Positions 1 to 10,057 of a stretch of DNA of 44,421 nt are shown piece after piece (position 1 is the first letter of the stretch; each line of letters opens with the position of its first letter). The DNA is from Corallococcus carmarthensis (GTDB lineage Bacteria > Myxococcota > Myxococcia > Myxococcales > Myxococcaceae), in contig NZ_RAWE01000067.1 in the NCBI RefSeq assembly GCF_003611695.1, positions 1 through 44,421 on the forward strand. Direction: 5' to 3'. A program made the position numbers and the translations under genes. Under the pieces are notes generated by a model. That model worked only from the letters and a program-made list of their open reading frames with translations. It did no database searches and had not been told where the DNA came from.

Positions 1-46
1 CCCTTCCCTCCCCGCCTCGCCCAAAAGCTTTGAAGCCGCGCAAAGC

Positions 47-69
47 GGCCACACCTTCCGGGTGTGGCC
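47..69. terminator. Perfect 9-bp hairpin, orientation unclear
   Basis: A perfect 9-bp inverted repeat (ggccacacc / ggtgtggcc) encloses a 5-nt loop. No T tract follows on either strand, so it is only terminator-like. It could end a plus-strand gene lying before the window or be a back-up stop for the minus-strand gene ending at 202. Apart from this hairpin and the one at 132-166, I see nothing in positions 1-201. Confidence 0.4.
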
Positions 70-131
70 CTCGCGGATCAGGTGGCGAAGCTAGGCACCC
101 ACCCCGGGACTGCCAACCGCCTCACCGTGGG

Positions 132-166
132 AAAAACAGTGGAACTGCCCTCCAGAACGTCCACTG
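132..166 (-). terminator. Intrinsic terminator behind pssA
   Basis: Read on the minus strand, a 7-bp stem (cagtgga at 166-160, tccactg at 143-137) is followed directly by five T (136-132), the layout of a rho-independent terminator about 35 nt after the pssA stop. A second pair of arms (tgccaacc at 111-118, ggttggca at 166-173) could extend or compete with the stem. Confidence 0.55.
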
Positions 167-201
167 GTTGGCAACACCTCCGCCCACGACAGCGGAAGAC
201 T

Positions 202-855
202 TCAGAATTTCGGAATCCGCAACGTCTTGCTGATCATCGCGCTGCCGCTGGCCACGTAGAGCAGCGCCAGCGGGTGCAGCTGGAGCGGACCCAGGTTCCA
301 CACCCCGCCCCACAGCGCGTCACCAATGCGGCCCTGCCACGTGGCCACCGCCAGCACCATCACCAGCAGCAGGCTGGTGGGGATGGGGGTGCCCTCGAAG
401 TACTTCACCTTGCCGGTGCCGTCGGACAGCTCCGCGGAGGTGACGTTGAAGCGCGCCAGGCGGCTGATGCCGCACGCGACGAAGTAGAGCAGCGCCGCCA
501 CGTCCAGGTTGCCGCGCAGGCCCACCGCGAACGCCAGCGCCGCGGGCGCCATCCCGAAGGAGATGACGTCCGCCAGCGAGTCCAGGTCCGCGCCCAGCGG
601 CGACTTGCGGAAGCGCCACCGCGCGATGCGGCCGTCCGCCACGTCCATCACCAGCGCCACCGGCATCAGGCAGAACGCCACCCACAGCCAGCGCATGTTG
701 CCGGTCGCCAGCGCTTGCATGGCCGCCAGGATGGCTCCGGCCCCGGAGAAGCCGTTGCCGAGCGTGACGAAGTCCGCCAGCACGAAGGTGCGAATCATGG
801 AGAAGTGGCGGCGCTGGCGGCGGGCCGCGGGCGGCGACGAGGGCTCGGGCGTCAT
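202..855 (-). CDS. pssA: CDP-diacylglycerol--serine O-phosphatidyltransferase
   Basis: This is an integral inner-membrane enzyme that joins CDP-diacylglycerol and L-serine to make phosphatidylserine, the precursor of phosphatidylethanolamine. The CDP-alcohol phosphotransferase signature DGxxARx8GxxxDxxxD is complete (DGRIAR, then G, D and D of GADLDSLAD), at about residues 73-94 of 217. The remainder is hydrophobic helices, as in the short type-II PssA proteins. I start at ATG 855, which has a close GGGAG upstream; a GTG at 873 is also in frame, and the spacing does not settle it. It is divergent from the acylase at 996. PssA rather than another CDP-alcohol transferase is inferred from overall resemblance (LARFNV and the FEGTPIP stretch are typical). 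Confidence 0.9.
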   Translation of the reverse strand: MTPEPSSPPAARRQRRHFSMIRTFVLADFVTLGNGFSGAGAILAAMQALATGNMRWLWVAFCLMPVALVMDVADGRIARWRFRKSPLGADLDSLADVISFGMAPAALAFAVGLRGNLDVAALLYFVACGISRLARFNVTSAELSDGTGKVKYFEGTPIPTSLLLVMVLAVATWQGRIGDALWGGVWNLGPLQLHPLALLYVASGSAMISKTLRIPKF

Positions 856-955
856 GGCTCCCGTGTAACACACACCGTCTTTCCGGCTTTCCCAAACCCA
901 CGACGCGACGCATCCGGACGTTTCATCTCCGTGGAAAAGTCAAATCCCAGAAACA

Positions 956-995
956 TTGACCGGCGAATCGCCACCTTCCTAGTCTCCGGGCCGCC
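956..995 (+). promoter_or_regulatory. Candidate promoter giving a near-leaderless mRNA
   Basis: TTGACC (956-961) and TAGTCT (980-985) are separated by 18 nt, and the acylase ATG lies only 10 nt after the second box. No ribosome binding site precedes that ATG, so the transcript may start at or next to the start codon. The -35 box matches the sigma-70 consensus 5 of 6; the -10 box is weak. The same geometry recurs at 36355-36394. Confidence 0.35.
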
Positions 996-3578
996 ATGCC
1001 CGAGCACATCCCCGATAATTCTCCTCCTCGCGGAGGGTTCCGTGCTGTCCGGACCCGCCGTCTTTCTTTCTCCCTTCTCGCGTCCCTGGCGCTGGTTGCC
1101 AGCACCGGATGTGACGACGACAAAGAGATCGTCGACCCGAACCCGACGCCGTCCGCGCCGAAGTACACGGCGAAGATCAAGCGCACGTCGTACGGCATCC
1201 CGCACATCACCGCGGACAACTACGGCAGCCTGGGCTTCGGCCAGGGCTATGCCTTCGCGCAGGACCACGTCTGCACGCTGGCGGACCAGGTCCTGAAGGT
1301 GCGCAGCGAGCGCGCCCGCTACCTGGGCCAGGGCACGGGCAACAGGCACGTGGGCTCCGACCTGGCGTACCTGGCCATGGACGTGATGGGGCGCGCGCAG
1401 GCGGCCTTCCCCACGCTGTCCCAGGAAGTGCAGGACATGCTCACCGGCTACGCGGCCGGCTACAACAAGTACATCGCGGACACGGCCCCGGAGGCCCTCC
1501 CCGCCGAGTGCGCCAAGGCGGCGTGGGTGAAGCCCATCACCCCGGTGGACCTGCTGGCGTACAACACGGACCTGACGCTCATCGCGGGCATCAACGCGCT
1601 GGCGCTCACCATCCCTTCCGCCACGCCTCCCACCGTGAGCGCGCAGTCCGTGGACCCGAAGCAGGCCGCGCTGCGCCCCCAGCCGCCCTCGCTGGAGGAG
1701 CTCCAGAAGCTGAAGAACGCGGACTTCGGCAGCAACGGCTGGGCCATTGGCGGGGACCGCACCGACAACGGCAAGGGCATGGTGATGGCCAACCCGCACT
1801 TCCCCTGGGAAGGCGAGCTGCGCCTCTGGGAGAGCCAGCTCACCGTGCCGGGCCAGATGAACGTCTACGGCGTGGGCCTCATGGGCGTGCCGGCGGTGCT
1901 CATCGGCTTCAATGAGAACGTGGGCTGGACGCACACCTTCTCCGCCGGCCAGCGCGCGACCATCTACCAGCTGCAGCTCGTGCCGGGGAAGCCGACCGTC
2001 TACAAGTACGGCAACGAAGAGCGCGCCATGACCTCCAAGACCTTCACCATCCTGGTGAAGCTGTCGGAAGGGTCGCTGACGAACTACACGCAGACCGTCT
2101 ACTTCAGCCACTACGGCCCGATGATGGCCATCCCGGACTCGTCGCTGCCGCAGGGCGTCCCCGCGGGCACGCTCGGCTGGAACAGCCAGACGGCGCTCAC
2201 GCTGCGCGACGCGAACATCGACAACACCAAGTTCCTGGACCAGTTCCACGGCATGAACAAGGCCAAGTCCCTGGCCGAGTTCAAGGACGTCTACGCCACC
2301 CAGCAGGGCCTGCCCTGGGTGAACACGATGTACGCCGACAAGGAGGGCAACGCCTGGTACACGGACGCCACGCCCACGCCCAACCTCACCAAGGACGCGG
2401 CCGCGAAGTGGGCCACCGAGGCGACCACGCCCGGACTCACCGTCCCCTACCTCATCTACCAGGCCCTGGGCTTCGTGGCGCTCAACGGCAGCGACCCGGC
2501 CAATGAGTGGCAGGTGGAGCCGGGCTCGCGCAGCCCCGGCCTCGTGCCCTTCACCAAGGTGCCGCAGCTGGAGCGCAAGGACTTCGTCTTCAACGCGAAC
2601 GACAGCTACTGGCTGGCCAACCCCGCCGCGCCCATCACCGGGTTCTCCCCGCTGCATGGCTTCGAGAAGGTGCCCCAGTCGCCGCGCACGCGCATGAACG
2701 CCAAGATCCTCACGGAGGTCTCCGCCACCGGCGCCTCCGGTCCGGACGGCAAGTTCACCTTCGAGGAGCTGAAGACGGCCGTGTTCAGCAACCGCAGCAG
2801 CATCGAGGAGCTGGTGCGCGCGGGCCTGGTGGAGCGCTGCACGGGCAAGACGACGGTGACCTACAAGGACACCACCGGCAAGGACAACGTCGTGGACATC
2901 AGCCAGGCGTGCGCGCTGCTGACCGCCTGGAGCGGCCGCTACGACGTGGACCAGAAGGGCGCGTTCGTGTTCCGCGAGTTCGTGGGCGCCTACCCCAGCC
3001 CGCAGCTGTTCAACGCGGGCCCGCTGTTCTCCGTCCCGTTCGACCCGGCCAACCCCATCGCCACGCCCAACACCCTGCCGGCCGCGCCCGCCACGGGTGA
3101 TGACCCGGTGCTGGTGAAGCTGGCGCAGGCCGTGTTCACCATCAACCGCTCCGGCAACGCGCTGGACAAGACGCTGGGCCAGGTGCAGTTCACCACCCGC
3201 GCCGGCGCCCCCATCCCCCTGCAGGGCGGCATGGGCCGCGAGGGCGTCACCAACGTCGTGTCCTTCGGCGTCGCCCGGACCACGGTGTTCGACTTCGCCC
3301 AGCCCCACACGGCCACGTACAACACCAACACCCTGCTGGCCAAGGAGGGCTACCCCATCAACAACGGCAGCTCCTTCGTCATGGCGCTCCAGTTCACCGA
3401 CGCGGGCCCCAACGCCAACGCCGTGCTGAGCTACAGCCAGTCCGGCGACCCGGCCTCCGCGCACTACGCGGACCAGACCCTGCTGTTCTCCCAGAAGCAG
3501 TGGCGCCCCATCCTCTTCACGGACGCGCAGATCGCCTCCGACAAGACCGCGGTGGAGACCACCGTCTCCGGCGGGTAG
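996..3578 (+). CDS. Penicillin-acylase family Ntn hydrolase, lipoprotein
   Basis: This is an N-terminal-nucleophile amidohydrolase of the penicillin / acyl-homoserine-lactone / cyclic-lipopeptide acylase family; it would remove acyl chains from amides outside the cytoplasm. The 860-residue precursor has a basic N-terminus, a hydrophobic stretch and a lipobox ending at the Cys of VASTGC (about residue 39). The small chain follows (YGIPHI, AFAQDH motifs). Family members self-cleave before the nucleophile, here Ser246 in GSNGWAIGG; the downstream FNENVGWTHT matches the family too. Length fits the family. The substrate (signal lactone, beta-lactam or lipopeptide) cannot be read from sequence. No clear ribosome binding site precedes the ATG. 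It is monocistronic and followed by a strong terminator. Confidence 0.9.
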   Translation: MPEHIPDNSPPRGGFRAVRTRRLSFSLLASLALVASTGCDDDKEIVDPNPTPSAPKYTAKIKRTSYGIPHITADNYGSLGFGQGYAFAQDHVCTLADQVLKVRSERARYLGQGTGNRHVGSDLAYLAMDVMGRAQAAFPTLSQEVQDMLTGYAAGYNKYIADTAPEALPAECAKAAWVKPITPVDLLAYNTDLTLIAGINALALTIPSATPPTVSAQSVDPKQAALRPQPPSLEELQKLKNADFGSNGWAIGGDRTDNGKGMVMANPHFPWEGELRLWESQLTVPGQMNVYGVGLMGVPAVLIGFNENVGWTHTFSAGQRATIYQLQLVPGKPTVYKYGNEERAMTSKTFTILVKLSEGSLTNYTQTVYFSHYGPMMAIPDSSLPQGVPAGTLGWNSQTALTLRDANIDNTKFLDQFHGMNKAKSLAEFKDVYATQQGLPWVNTMYADKEGNAWYTDATPTPNLTKDAAAKWATEATTPGLTVPYLIYQALGFVALNGSDPANEWQVEPGSRSPGLVPFTKVPQLERKDFVFNANDSYWLANPAAPITGFSPLHGFEKVPQSPRTRMNAKILTEVSATGASGPDGKFTFEELKTAVFSNRSSIEELVRAGLVERCTGKTTVTYKDTTGKDNVVDISQACALLTAWSGRYDVDQKGAFVFREFVGAYPSPQLFNAGPLFSVPFDPANPIATPNTLPAAPATGDDPVLVKLAQAVFTINRSGNALDKTLGQVQFTTRAGAPIPLQGGMGREGVTNVVSFGVARTTVFDFAQPHTATYNTNTLLAKEGYPINNGSSFVMALQFTDAGPNANAVLSYSQSGDPASAHYADQTLLFSQKQWRPILFTDAQIASDKTAVETTVSGG

Positions 3579-3611
3579 TCCTCACCGCCTGACAGCCTGA
3601 AGCCTCTCAAA

Positions 3612-3651
3612 GGCCCCGGGAGCCGCCGTGCTCCCGGGGCCTTCTTGTTTT
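3612..3651 (+). terminator. Strong intrinsic terminator after the acylase gene
   Basis: An 11-bp perfect GC stem (3612-3622 with 3631-3641, 8-nt loop) is followed by the T-rich run ttcttgtttt. It lies 33 nt after the stop at 3578. Between here and the next start at 3949 I see no gene. Confidence 0.85.
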
Positions 3652-3948
3652 CATTGGGATTCACCGTTGAAACTTGTCACAGGGAGCGGAATTCACAGAC
3701 ATGGCCGCCGGCCCCGGCGTCCGGGCCGAGCATCCTCCAGCGGACATCCAAGGGGGCCTCCGAGGCGAACTCACAGTCCGTGACGCCGTCAGTGATGTTC
3801 GGATGTGTCGTCTCAAGAATGTCAGCCTTCAGGGCTAGTTTCTTGACCGCGGCTGAAGAGCAGGATGTCCCTCAGGCCCAGGGAGAAAGCCCGGACGCGT
3901 ACCGACCGGGACGGCCGCTGGGTCCGACACGAAGGAGTCGCGAACGCC

Positions 3949-4401
3949 ATGGCACTTCCGGTCTACAAGACAGACGTCATCGACAAGGTGTTCTTCCTGC
4001 GCTGGGACGCTCCACCGACGCCGGAAGAGATTCAAGCGGTGTTCCAGAAGATGCAGGCCGCCTACCAGCAGCACCAGCAGCAGCCGCTGGTGCTCGTCAC
4101 CATCGCGGGAGCGAAGTCCGCGGTCCCCAACAGCGAGCAGCGCCGGCACCTGTCCAACATGCTGTCGGACGCGCGGGCGCTGTTCTCGGAGATCCACGTC
4201 ATCATCGAAGGCAACGAACTGCAGCACAACCTCCAGCGCGTCATCGTGTCGGGGATGCTCATCGTCACGCGCACGTATGACGATCAGTTCATCCGCGTGC
4301 ACAAGAACGCGGACGGCGCGGCGGGCTTCATCGCCCGGCGGCTGGGAGTGGATGGAACGCAGGTGGTGAACGAAGCGCGGTCGCGCGGCGTGGTGATGTA
4401 A
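3949..4401 (+). CDS. Uncharacterised 150-residue cytoplasmic protein
   Basis: I do not recognise a named family. The protein starts MALPVYKTDVIDKVFFLRW and alternates predicted beta strands and amphipathic helices: a helix rich in Q and A (AYQQHQQQP), a strand (LVLVTIAG), a helix around SNMLSDARALFSEI, then a strand with VIIEGNE. That is a STAS- or SpoIIAA-like alpha/beta arrangement, but this is only a resemblance in pattern. There is no signal peptide or membrane segment. The frame is open back to 3865; I chose ATG 3949 because GAAGGAG (3931-3937) lies upstream and the extra 28 residues look like translated leader. It stands alone between two hairpins. Confidence 0.7.
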   Translation: MALPVYKTDVIDKVFFLRWDAPPTPEEIQAVFQKMQAAYQQHQQQPLVLVTIAGAKSAVPNSEQRRHLSNMLSDARALFSEIHVIIEGNELQHNLQRVIVSGMLIVTRTYDDQFIRVHKNADGAAGFIARRLGVDGTQVVNEARSRGVVM

Positions 4402-4417
4402 GTCCCCGGGGGGATTC

Positions 4418-4439
4418 GGGGGCCCTTCAAAGGGCCCCC
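4418..4439. terminator. Bidirectional terminator between convergent genes
   Basis: An 8-bp perfect stem (gggggccc at 4418-4425, gggccccc at 4432-4439) with loop ttcaaa sits between the stop of the plus-strand gene (4401) and that of the minus-strand ThiF gene (4468). The flanks have no T run, so efficiency is uncertain. Confidence 0.5.
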
Positions 4440-4467
4440 GGCCCCGGAATGCAGCGCGCGGGCTTTT

Positions 4468-5301
4468 TCAGCCCCGGGCGCCCTGCCCCACCGGCCGGAC
4501 CGGACGGGCGGCGCTGACGGAGCCGCGCACGTAGCGGTGGTCGAAGAGGTCCACGTAGAGGTACTCGGGCCAGGACACCATCGCGCGAGCCCCCAGCATC
4601 ACGCCCCGCATGATTTCACTCACCATCAGCCCCGCGGCGGTGGTGGCGCCAATCACGCACGTGGGCGCGTGGCCCTTTCCCTGGTAGCAGGCGTCCATGT
4701 ACTCCTGGAGCATGTAGCTGCCTAGGTGCGGGATGATCTTCGGCAGGTCGATGCGGCCGTCCGGGAGGATGAAGAGTTCCTCGTAGAGCGGCGCGTCCGG
4801 CTGGAAGACGTGGAGCGCGGCGCCAAAGCCCAGCATCAGCCCGGTCATGATGGGGATGCCCAGCTGGCGGCACGTCTGGTGGAGCGACTCCTTGGCGCGG
4901 GCGCCCGCGATGTCGATGACCTCCACCACGTAGTCCACCGGGGGCAGGCCGCCCAGGCCCTTGAGCACGTCCGCCACGTTGGCGTCGGTGATGCCCTCCT
5001 TCACCTTGTGCACGCGCAGGTCCGGATGGATGTCCCGGCACAGGCGCTCCACCACGTCCACCTTGTGCTGGCCCAGGGTGCTTTCGAAGCAGCCAATCTG
5101 CCGGTTGATGTTGTGGCGTTCGTAGACGTCGAAGTCCGCGAGCGTCAGGCAGCCGAAGCCCAGGCGCGTCAGGTCCACCGCGCACTGGCCGCCCGCGCCG
5201 CCCACGCCGGCGACGAGCACGTGGGTGCTGGCGAGCTTGTCCATGGTCTGCGGGTGGAGGACGCCCAGGTTGCGCTGGAAACGGGGGTTCACGTTCGTCA
5301 T
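4468..5301 (-). CDS. ThiF/MoeB/HesA-type E1-like adenylyltransferase
   Basis: The protein carries the E1-like Rossmann fold that binds ATP and adenylates a carboxylate, as ThiF, MoeB and TcdA do. Visible landmarks are the nucleotide loop GVGGAGG (residues 32-38), the acidic strand end DFD (56-58), the N-x-N-R-Q signature (64-68) and Lys80 in LGQHK. The C-terminal helix APTCVIGATTAAGL corresponds to the MoeB-like crossover segment. The two CxxC zinc pairs of MoeB are not seen, and with 277 residues there is no rhodanese domain. It lies 12 nt after the methyltransferase stop, so the two are cotranscribed. A usual partner (ThiS, MoaD or a RiPP peptide) is not visible nearby, so the substrate is unknown. 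Confidence 0.85.
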   Translation of the reverse strand: MTNVNPRFQRNLGVLHPQTMDKLASTHVLVAGVGGAGGQCAVDLTRLGFGCLTLADFDVYERHNINRQIGCFESTLGQHKVDVVERLCRDIHPDLRVHKVKEGITDANVADVLKGLGGLPPVDYVVEVIDIAGARAKESLHQTCRQLGIPIMTGLMLGFGAALHVFQPDAPLYEELFILPDGRIDLPKIIPHLGSYMLQEYMDACYQGKGHAPTCVIGATTAAGLMVSEIMRGVMLGARAMVSWPEYLYVDLFDHRYVRGSVSAARPVRPVGQGARG

Positions 5302-5313
5302 TGGAAGGGCTCC

Positions 5314-6030
5314 CTACTTGCGCATGCAGACGTAGAAGTTCTCGCCGTAGTAGTCGTCGCCGTCGGACACCAGCGCCTCGCTGAAGCCCACCTTCTTCAG
5401 CAGCTGGACGGCCTGGTCCGTGTCCAGGAAGGTGACCATCTCGTTGGGGTCCGTGGTGAGCTTCTGGGCGCAGGTGCGGTGGTGGTTCACCGCGCGCTGG
5501 AGGGACTCCGTCCACCGCCCCTGGGCCTCCCATTCCCGGATGGAGTTCTTCAGCACCTTCTCCAGGTCGGGCCGGGGGCGCTTGTTGCTCGTCATGCACA
5601 GCACGCCGCCGGGCTTCAGGTGCGTCCAGGCCTCGCGCAGCACCGCCTCCGGGTCGCGCACGTAGAAGAGGACGTTGTTCATCACCACCGCGTCCGCGCC
5701 CCCCTCCACCTCCGGGGGAAACACCGTCACGTCCCCGGGCAAGAGCGTCCAGCGCGCGCGCACGGCCTCCGGCTCCGTCGCGCGGCGGCGCACCGCCAGG
5801 GCGAGCATGGCCTGGTTGTTGTCGAAGCCGACGACGCGCTGGCCCCGGCGCACCAGCGGCTCGCTCACCAGCCCCGTGCCACACCCCGCGTCGATGACGT
5901 AGGCCCGCTCCCGGGTGTCCCGGAGGATCTTCTCGCGCTGCCGCTGGTAGCACGGCAGCTCGGGGATCATCTGATCGTAGCTGTGCGCGAAGTCATTCCA
6001 GATGTTGTCGACAAAGACGGTCTCGGGCAT
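5314..6030 (-). CDS. Class I SAM-dependent methyltransferase
   Basis: This 238-residue protein has the Rossmann methyltransferase core: motif I DAGCGTG (residues 47-53), acidic motif II in VVGFDNN, motif III-like GDVTVFPP, and motif IV DAVVMNNVLFYV, followed by LKPGGVL. The N-terminal WNDFAHSYDQM helix is the cap common in small-molecule methyltransferases of the UbiE/bacterial-natural-product type. The start is fixed by the strong GGGGGAGGA six bases before ATG. It is the first gene of a two-gene minus-strand unit with the ThiF-like protein. The acceptor could be a carboxylate, amine or hydroxyl; nothing in the sequence decides it. Confidence 0.88.
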   Translation of the reverse strand: MPETVFVDNIWNDFAHSYDQMIPELPCYQRQREKILRDTRERAYVIDAGCGTGLVSEPLVRRGQRVVGFDNNQAMLALAVRRRATEPEAVRARWTLLPGDVTVFPPEVEGGADAVVMNNVLFYVRDPEAVLREAWTHLKPGGVLCMTSNKRPRPDLEKVLKNSIREWEAQGRWTESLQRAVNHHRTCAQKLTTDPNEMVTFLDTDQAVQLLKKVGFSEALVSDGDDYYGENFYVCMRK

Positions 6031-6149
6031 GGGTCCTCCCCCTCGCGGGGAGTCAGGGTGTGGCCTGGAGTTGTCCCCCGCTCCACCCCTCTCGGGCGAT
6101 TGCCCCGCCGTCTTCCCCTATCATCCAGGACTTGCCTGTTTCAGATGTA

Positions 6150-6175
6150 TGTGTTGGATTGAATGAACAAACACA
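6150..6175. promoter_or_regulatory. Inverted repeat in an AT-rich intergenic patch
   Basis: Arms tgtgtt (6150-6155) and aacaca (6170-6175) are 14 nt apart inside the most AT-rich part of the 420-nt gap between the divergent methyltransferase (6030) and hydrolase (6452). This looks like an operator or promoter region for the methyltransferase unit; no protein can be assigned. Apart from this and the site at 6369, I see nothing else in the gap. Confidence 0.3.
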
Positions 6176-6368
6176 CCCTGGCGGGCCGGCGGGGATGTCC
6201 GTTCAGTCGCGGAGGACCCGCGCCATCCGTGGTGCGCATGTCTCAGCATTGAAGTACGCGGGGTGCCGCGTTATTTCACTCGGAGCGCGGCCGGAGCGGC
6301 TCTGGGTGGCCTTCACCGATGAAGCCTGCCCTGCGGGGCAACACCAACAAAATCAATGACTTGGGCCC

Positions 6369-6384
6369 TGGCGCGGAAGGTGCT
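6369..6384 (+). promoter_or_regulatory. Possible sigma-54 promoter
   Basis: TGGCGCG, 4 nt, then GTGCT reproduces the -24/-12 layout, with GG at 6370-6371 and GC at 6382-6383 separated by exactly 10 nt. It lies about 70 nt before the hydrolase start. Such matches arise often by chance in GC-rich DNA, so this is weak evidence. A sigma-54 activator is encoded just downstream on the other strand. Confidence 0.25.
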
Positions 6385-6451
6385 CTTGGGGAGGCGTGCA
6401 GCGGAGGCGCCGGATGTCGTTCCCTGGCGCTTTCCTGCGTGGGGGACCCTC

Positions 6452-7846
6452 ATGCGAGTCGAGGTCGGTATGCGTAGGACGTTGAGCCTGTGGGTGGTGA
6501 TGGCGTTGTTCGTGGCACTGCGCGCGAATCCGGGGGAAGCGCGTGAAGAGACGTCTCAGGCGGAGCAGTGGACGCGCTCGCTGGTGTCGGCGGGCCTGGC
6601 GGCCTCCAGCGTGAAGCGGGAGGCGCTGGCCGGCGGACTGGCGCACTACACCTGGAAGGTGCGGGTGGGGACGGGGAAGTACGACGCCGTCACCGTGCAC
6701 CGGGTGGTGCGTGAAGCCCGTCCCTGGATTCCGGCGCGCAGCAGCCGGGCCGTGTTCATGGTGCACGGGGACCTGTGGGGCTTCGTGCCCGCGTTCCTCA
6801 CCAACACGTGCGTGTCCACGATGCCGGAGGACCGCTCGCTGGCGGCGTACCTGGCGAGCCAGGACGTGGACGTGTGGGGCCTGGACCTGCGCTGGGTGGG
6901 CGTGCCGGAGGCGGAGACGGACTTCCAGTTCATGGCGAACTGGAGCCTCCAGACGCACGTGAAGGACCTGGGCACGGGCCTGGCGCTGGCGGACGTCGTG
7001 CGGCGGCTGTCCGGCAATGGCGGCGAGGGCCGGATGTTCCTGCTGGGCTGGAGCCGGGGCGCCACCATCGGGTACGCGTACCTGGACGGGGAGGCGCAGC
7101 GTCCGCGCGCGCTGCGCCGGGTGGACGGCTTCGTGCCCATGGACATGCCGGTGCGCTTCGGGCCGGACGCGGCCCAGCAGCGGCAGTGGGCGTGCGAGCG
7201 GTACGAGGCGCTCCAGGCCGCCCGCGACGAGGGCCGCACGGAAGGCGGCCTGCTGGGGCCCGCGCCGGGGACGCCGGTGAAGCTCATTGGCCAGCTGGCG
7301 GCGCAGAACCCCAACGCGCCCTCCCCGCTCGCGACGCAGGGGGCCACGGGGCGGCCCCCGCCGACGAACCGGCAGTTCGCGGTCATCGCCGCCGGGGCCA
7401 CCGCGGCCCTGCTCGCGCCGCTGCAGCCGCTGACGCCGGGCTACCACCTGGCCGGCAGCGTCCCGGACACCGCCGGTCTGCCGAACAAGACGGCCTACAC
7501 GTCGGAGCCCACCCTGTTCGACTACCTCCGGTTGGCGGTCCCCTACCAGAGCCTCAACGAGGTGGTGGAGACAGAGGCGCAGCTGTGCGGCCTGGACGTG
7601 CCCTACGACGACCACCTGAAGGACGTGAAGGTGCCGGTGCTGTACATCGGCGCGGCGGGCGGCGTGGGCCGCTTCGGTGAGTACTCCACGCGCCTGCTGG
7701 GCAGCACGGACGTCACCCGCCTCATCGTGCGCAGCCGGCCGGAGGCGGAGCGCGCGCTGGACTTCGGCCACGCGGACCTGTTCCTCGCCCGGGACGCGCG
7801 CGTGCGCGTGTGGCAGCCCATCCTCCAGTGGCTGCAGGCCCACTGA
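6452..7846 (+). CDS. Secreted alpha/beta hydrolase
   Basis: This is an alpha/beta-fold serine hydrolase, probably an esterase, exported by a Sec signal peptide (MRRTLSLWVVMALFVALRA). The nucleophile elbow is GWSRG with Ser201 (counted from 6452). The oxyanion region is FMVHGDLWGF, and the C-terminal DFGHADLF supplies the likely catalytic His. The segment around residues 230-330 is a lid-like, Pro- and Ala-rich insertion. Two starts are plausible: ATG 6452 with GGGGGA upstream and ATG 6470 with GAGG upstream; the second gives the more typical short n-region. It is monocistronic and convergent with the sigma-54 regulator, with only 21 nt between their ends. The substrate is unknown. Confidence 0.82.
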   Translation: MRVEVGMRRTLSLWVVMALFVALRANPGEAREETSQAEQWTRSLVSAGLAASSVKREALAGGLAHYTWKVRVGTGKYDAVTVHRVVREARPWIPARSSRAVFMVHGDLWGFVPAFLTNTCVSTMPEDRSLAAYLASQDVDVWGLDLRWVGVPEAETDFQFMANWSLQTHVKDLGTGLALADVVRRLSGNGGEGRMFLLGWSRGATIGYAYLDGEAQRPRALRRVDGFVPMDMPVRFGPDAAQQRQWACERYEALQAARDEGRTEGGLLGPAPGTPVKLIGQLAAQNPNAPSPLATQGATGRPPPTNRQFAVIAAGATAALLAPLQPLTPGYHLAGSVPDTAGLPNKTAYTSEPTLFDYLRLAVPYQSLNEVVETEAQLCGLDVPYDDHLKDVKVPVLYIGAAGGVGRFGEYSTRLLGSTDVTRLIVRSRPEAERALDFGHADLFLARDARVRVWQPILQWLQAH

Positions 7847-7867
7847 CGGGACGGGGCGGAGGGAGGG

Positions 7868-9673
<1,806 letters not shown>

Positions 9674-9939
9674 TCGACCGGCCTCATGGCCGCGGCGCGG
9701 CGGGCTTCCTGGAAATCCACGGACATTTCGGGAGGGGTTTCTGCCTGATTCTCCCGTCATCGCAAGTCGGCGGCAAAGGGGGTGTCCGCCGGGCACGCCG
9801 CAAGTGGACACGGGTCCAAAATGCCCTGCCCGGAACGTGGGCTGGCGCGTCCCCACACCGAACCACAGCCCGCGGTGCGAACAGGCCGTGCTCCGGCGGT
9901 ACGCATCCCACGCGACGGGCTGTATTGCTCATTCCGGCG

Positions 9940-9957
9940 GGTTGAAGGTTTTCAACC
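9940..9957. promoter_or_regulatory. Palindromic hairpin, possible operator
   Basis: ggttgaa / ttcaacc arms (7 bp, 4-nt spacer) lie in the 540-nt gap between the divergent sigma-54 activator (9673) and polysaccharide lyase (about 10217). There is no T tract, so an operator is more likely than a terminator. Confidence 0.3.
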
Positions 9958-10034
9958 GGGACGTCTGAAATCAATGTCTGTCTTTCGGATTTGAACCTGC
10001 CCAGCATGCAGGCGGGCTCAACGTCGCTTGTGTT

Positions 10035-10057
10035 CGAAATAGAACTTCGCTATTCCG
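10035..10057. promoter_or_regulatory. AT-rich inverted repeat upstream of polysaccharide lyase
   Basis: cgaaatag (10035-10042) and ctattccg (10050-10057) form 8-bp arms with one mismatch around 7 nt, in a locally AT-rich patch. It is a candidate operator or promoter element for the lyase gene. Two further hairpins follow before the start (cggcag/ctgccg at 10075-10097; cctgt/acagg near 10153-10165), so the leader may be structured. Confidence 0.3.

Noticed and set aside
852-3464. 870-codon open frame on the minus strand opposite the acylase gene
   Set aside because: It is an antisense shadow created by high third-position GC: its translation is rich in Arg, Val, His and Gly, has no domain, and the plus-strand gene explains the sequence.
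9987-9997. tRNA T-loop-like GGTTCAAATCC on the minus strand
   Set aside because: The flanking bases do not form a T stem (gcagg against ccgaa), and no anticodon or acceptor stem can be placed around it.
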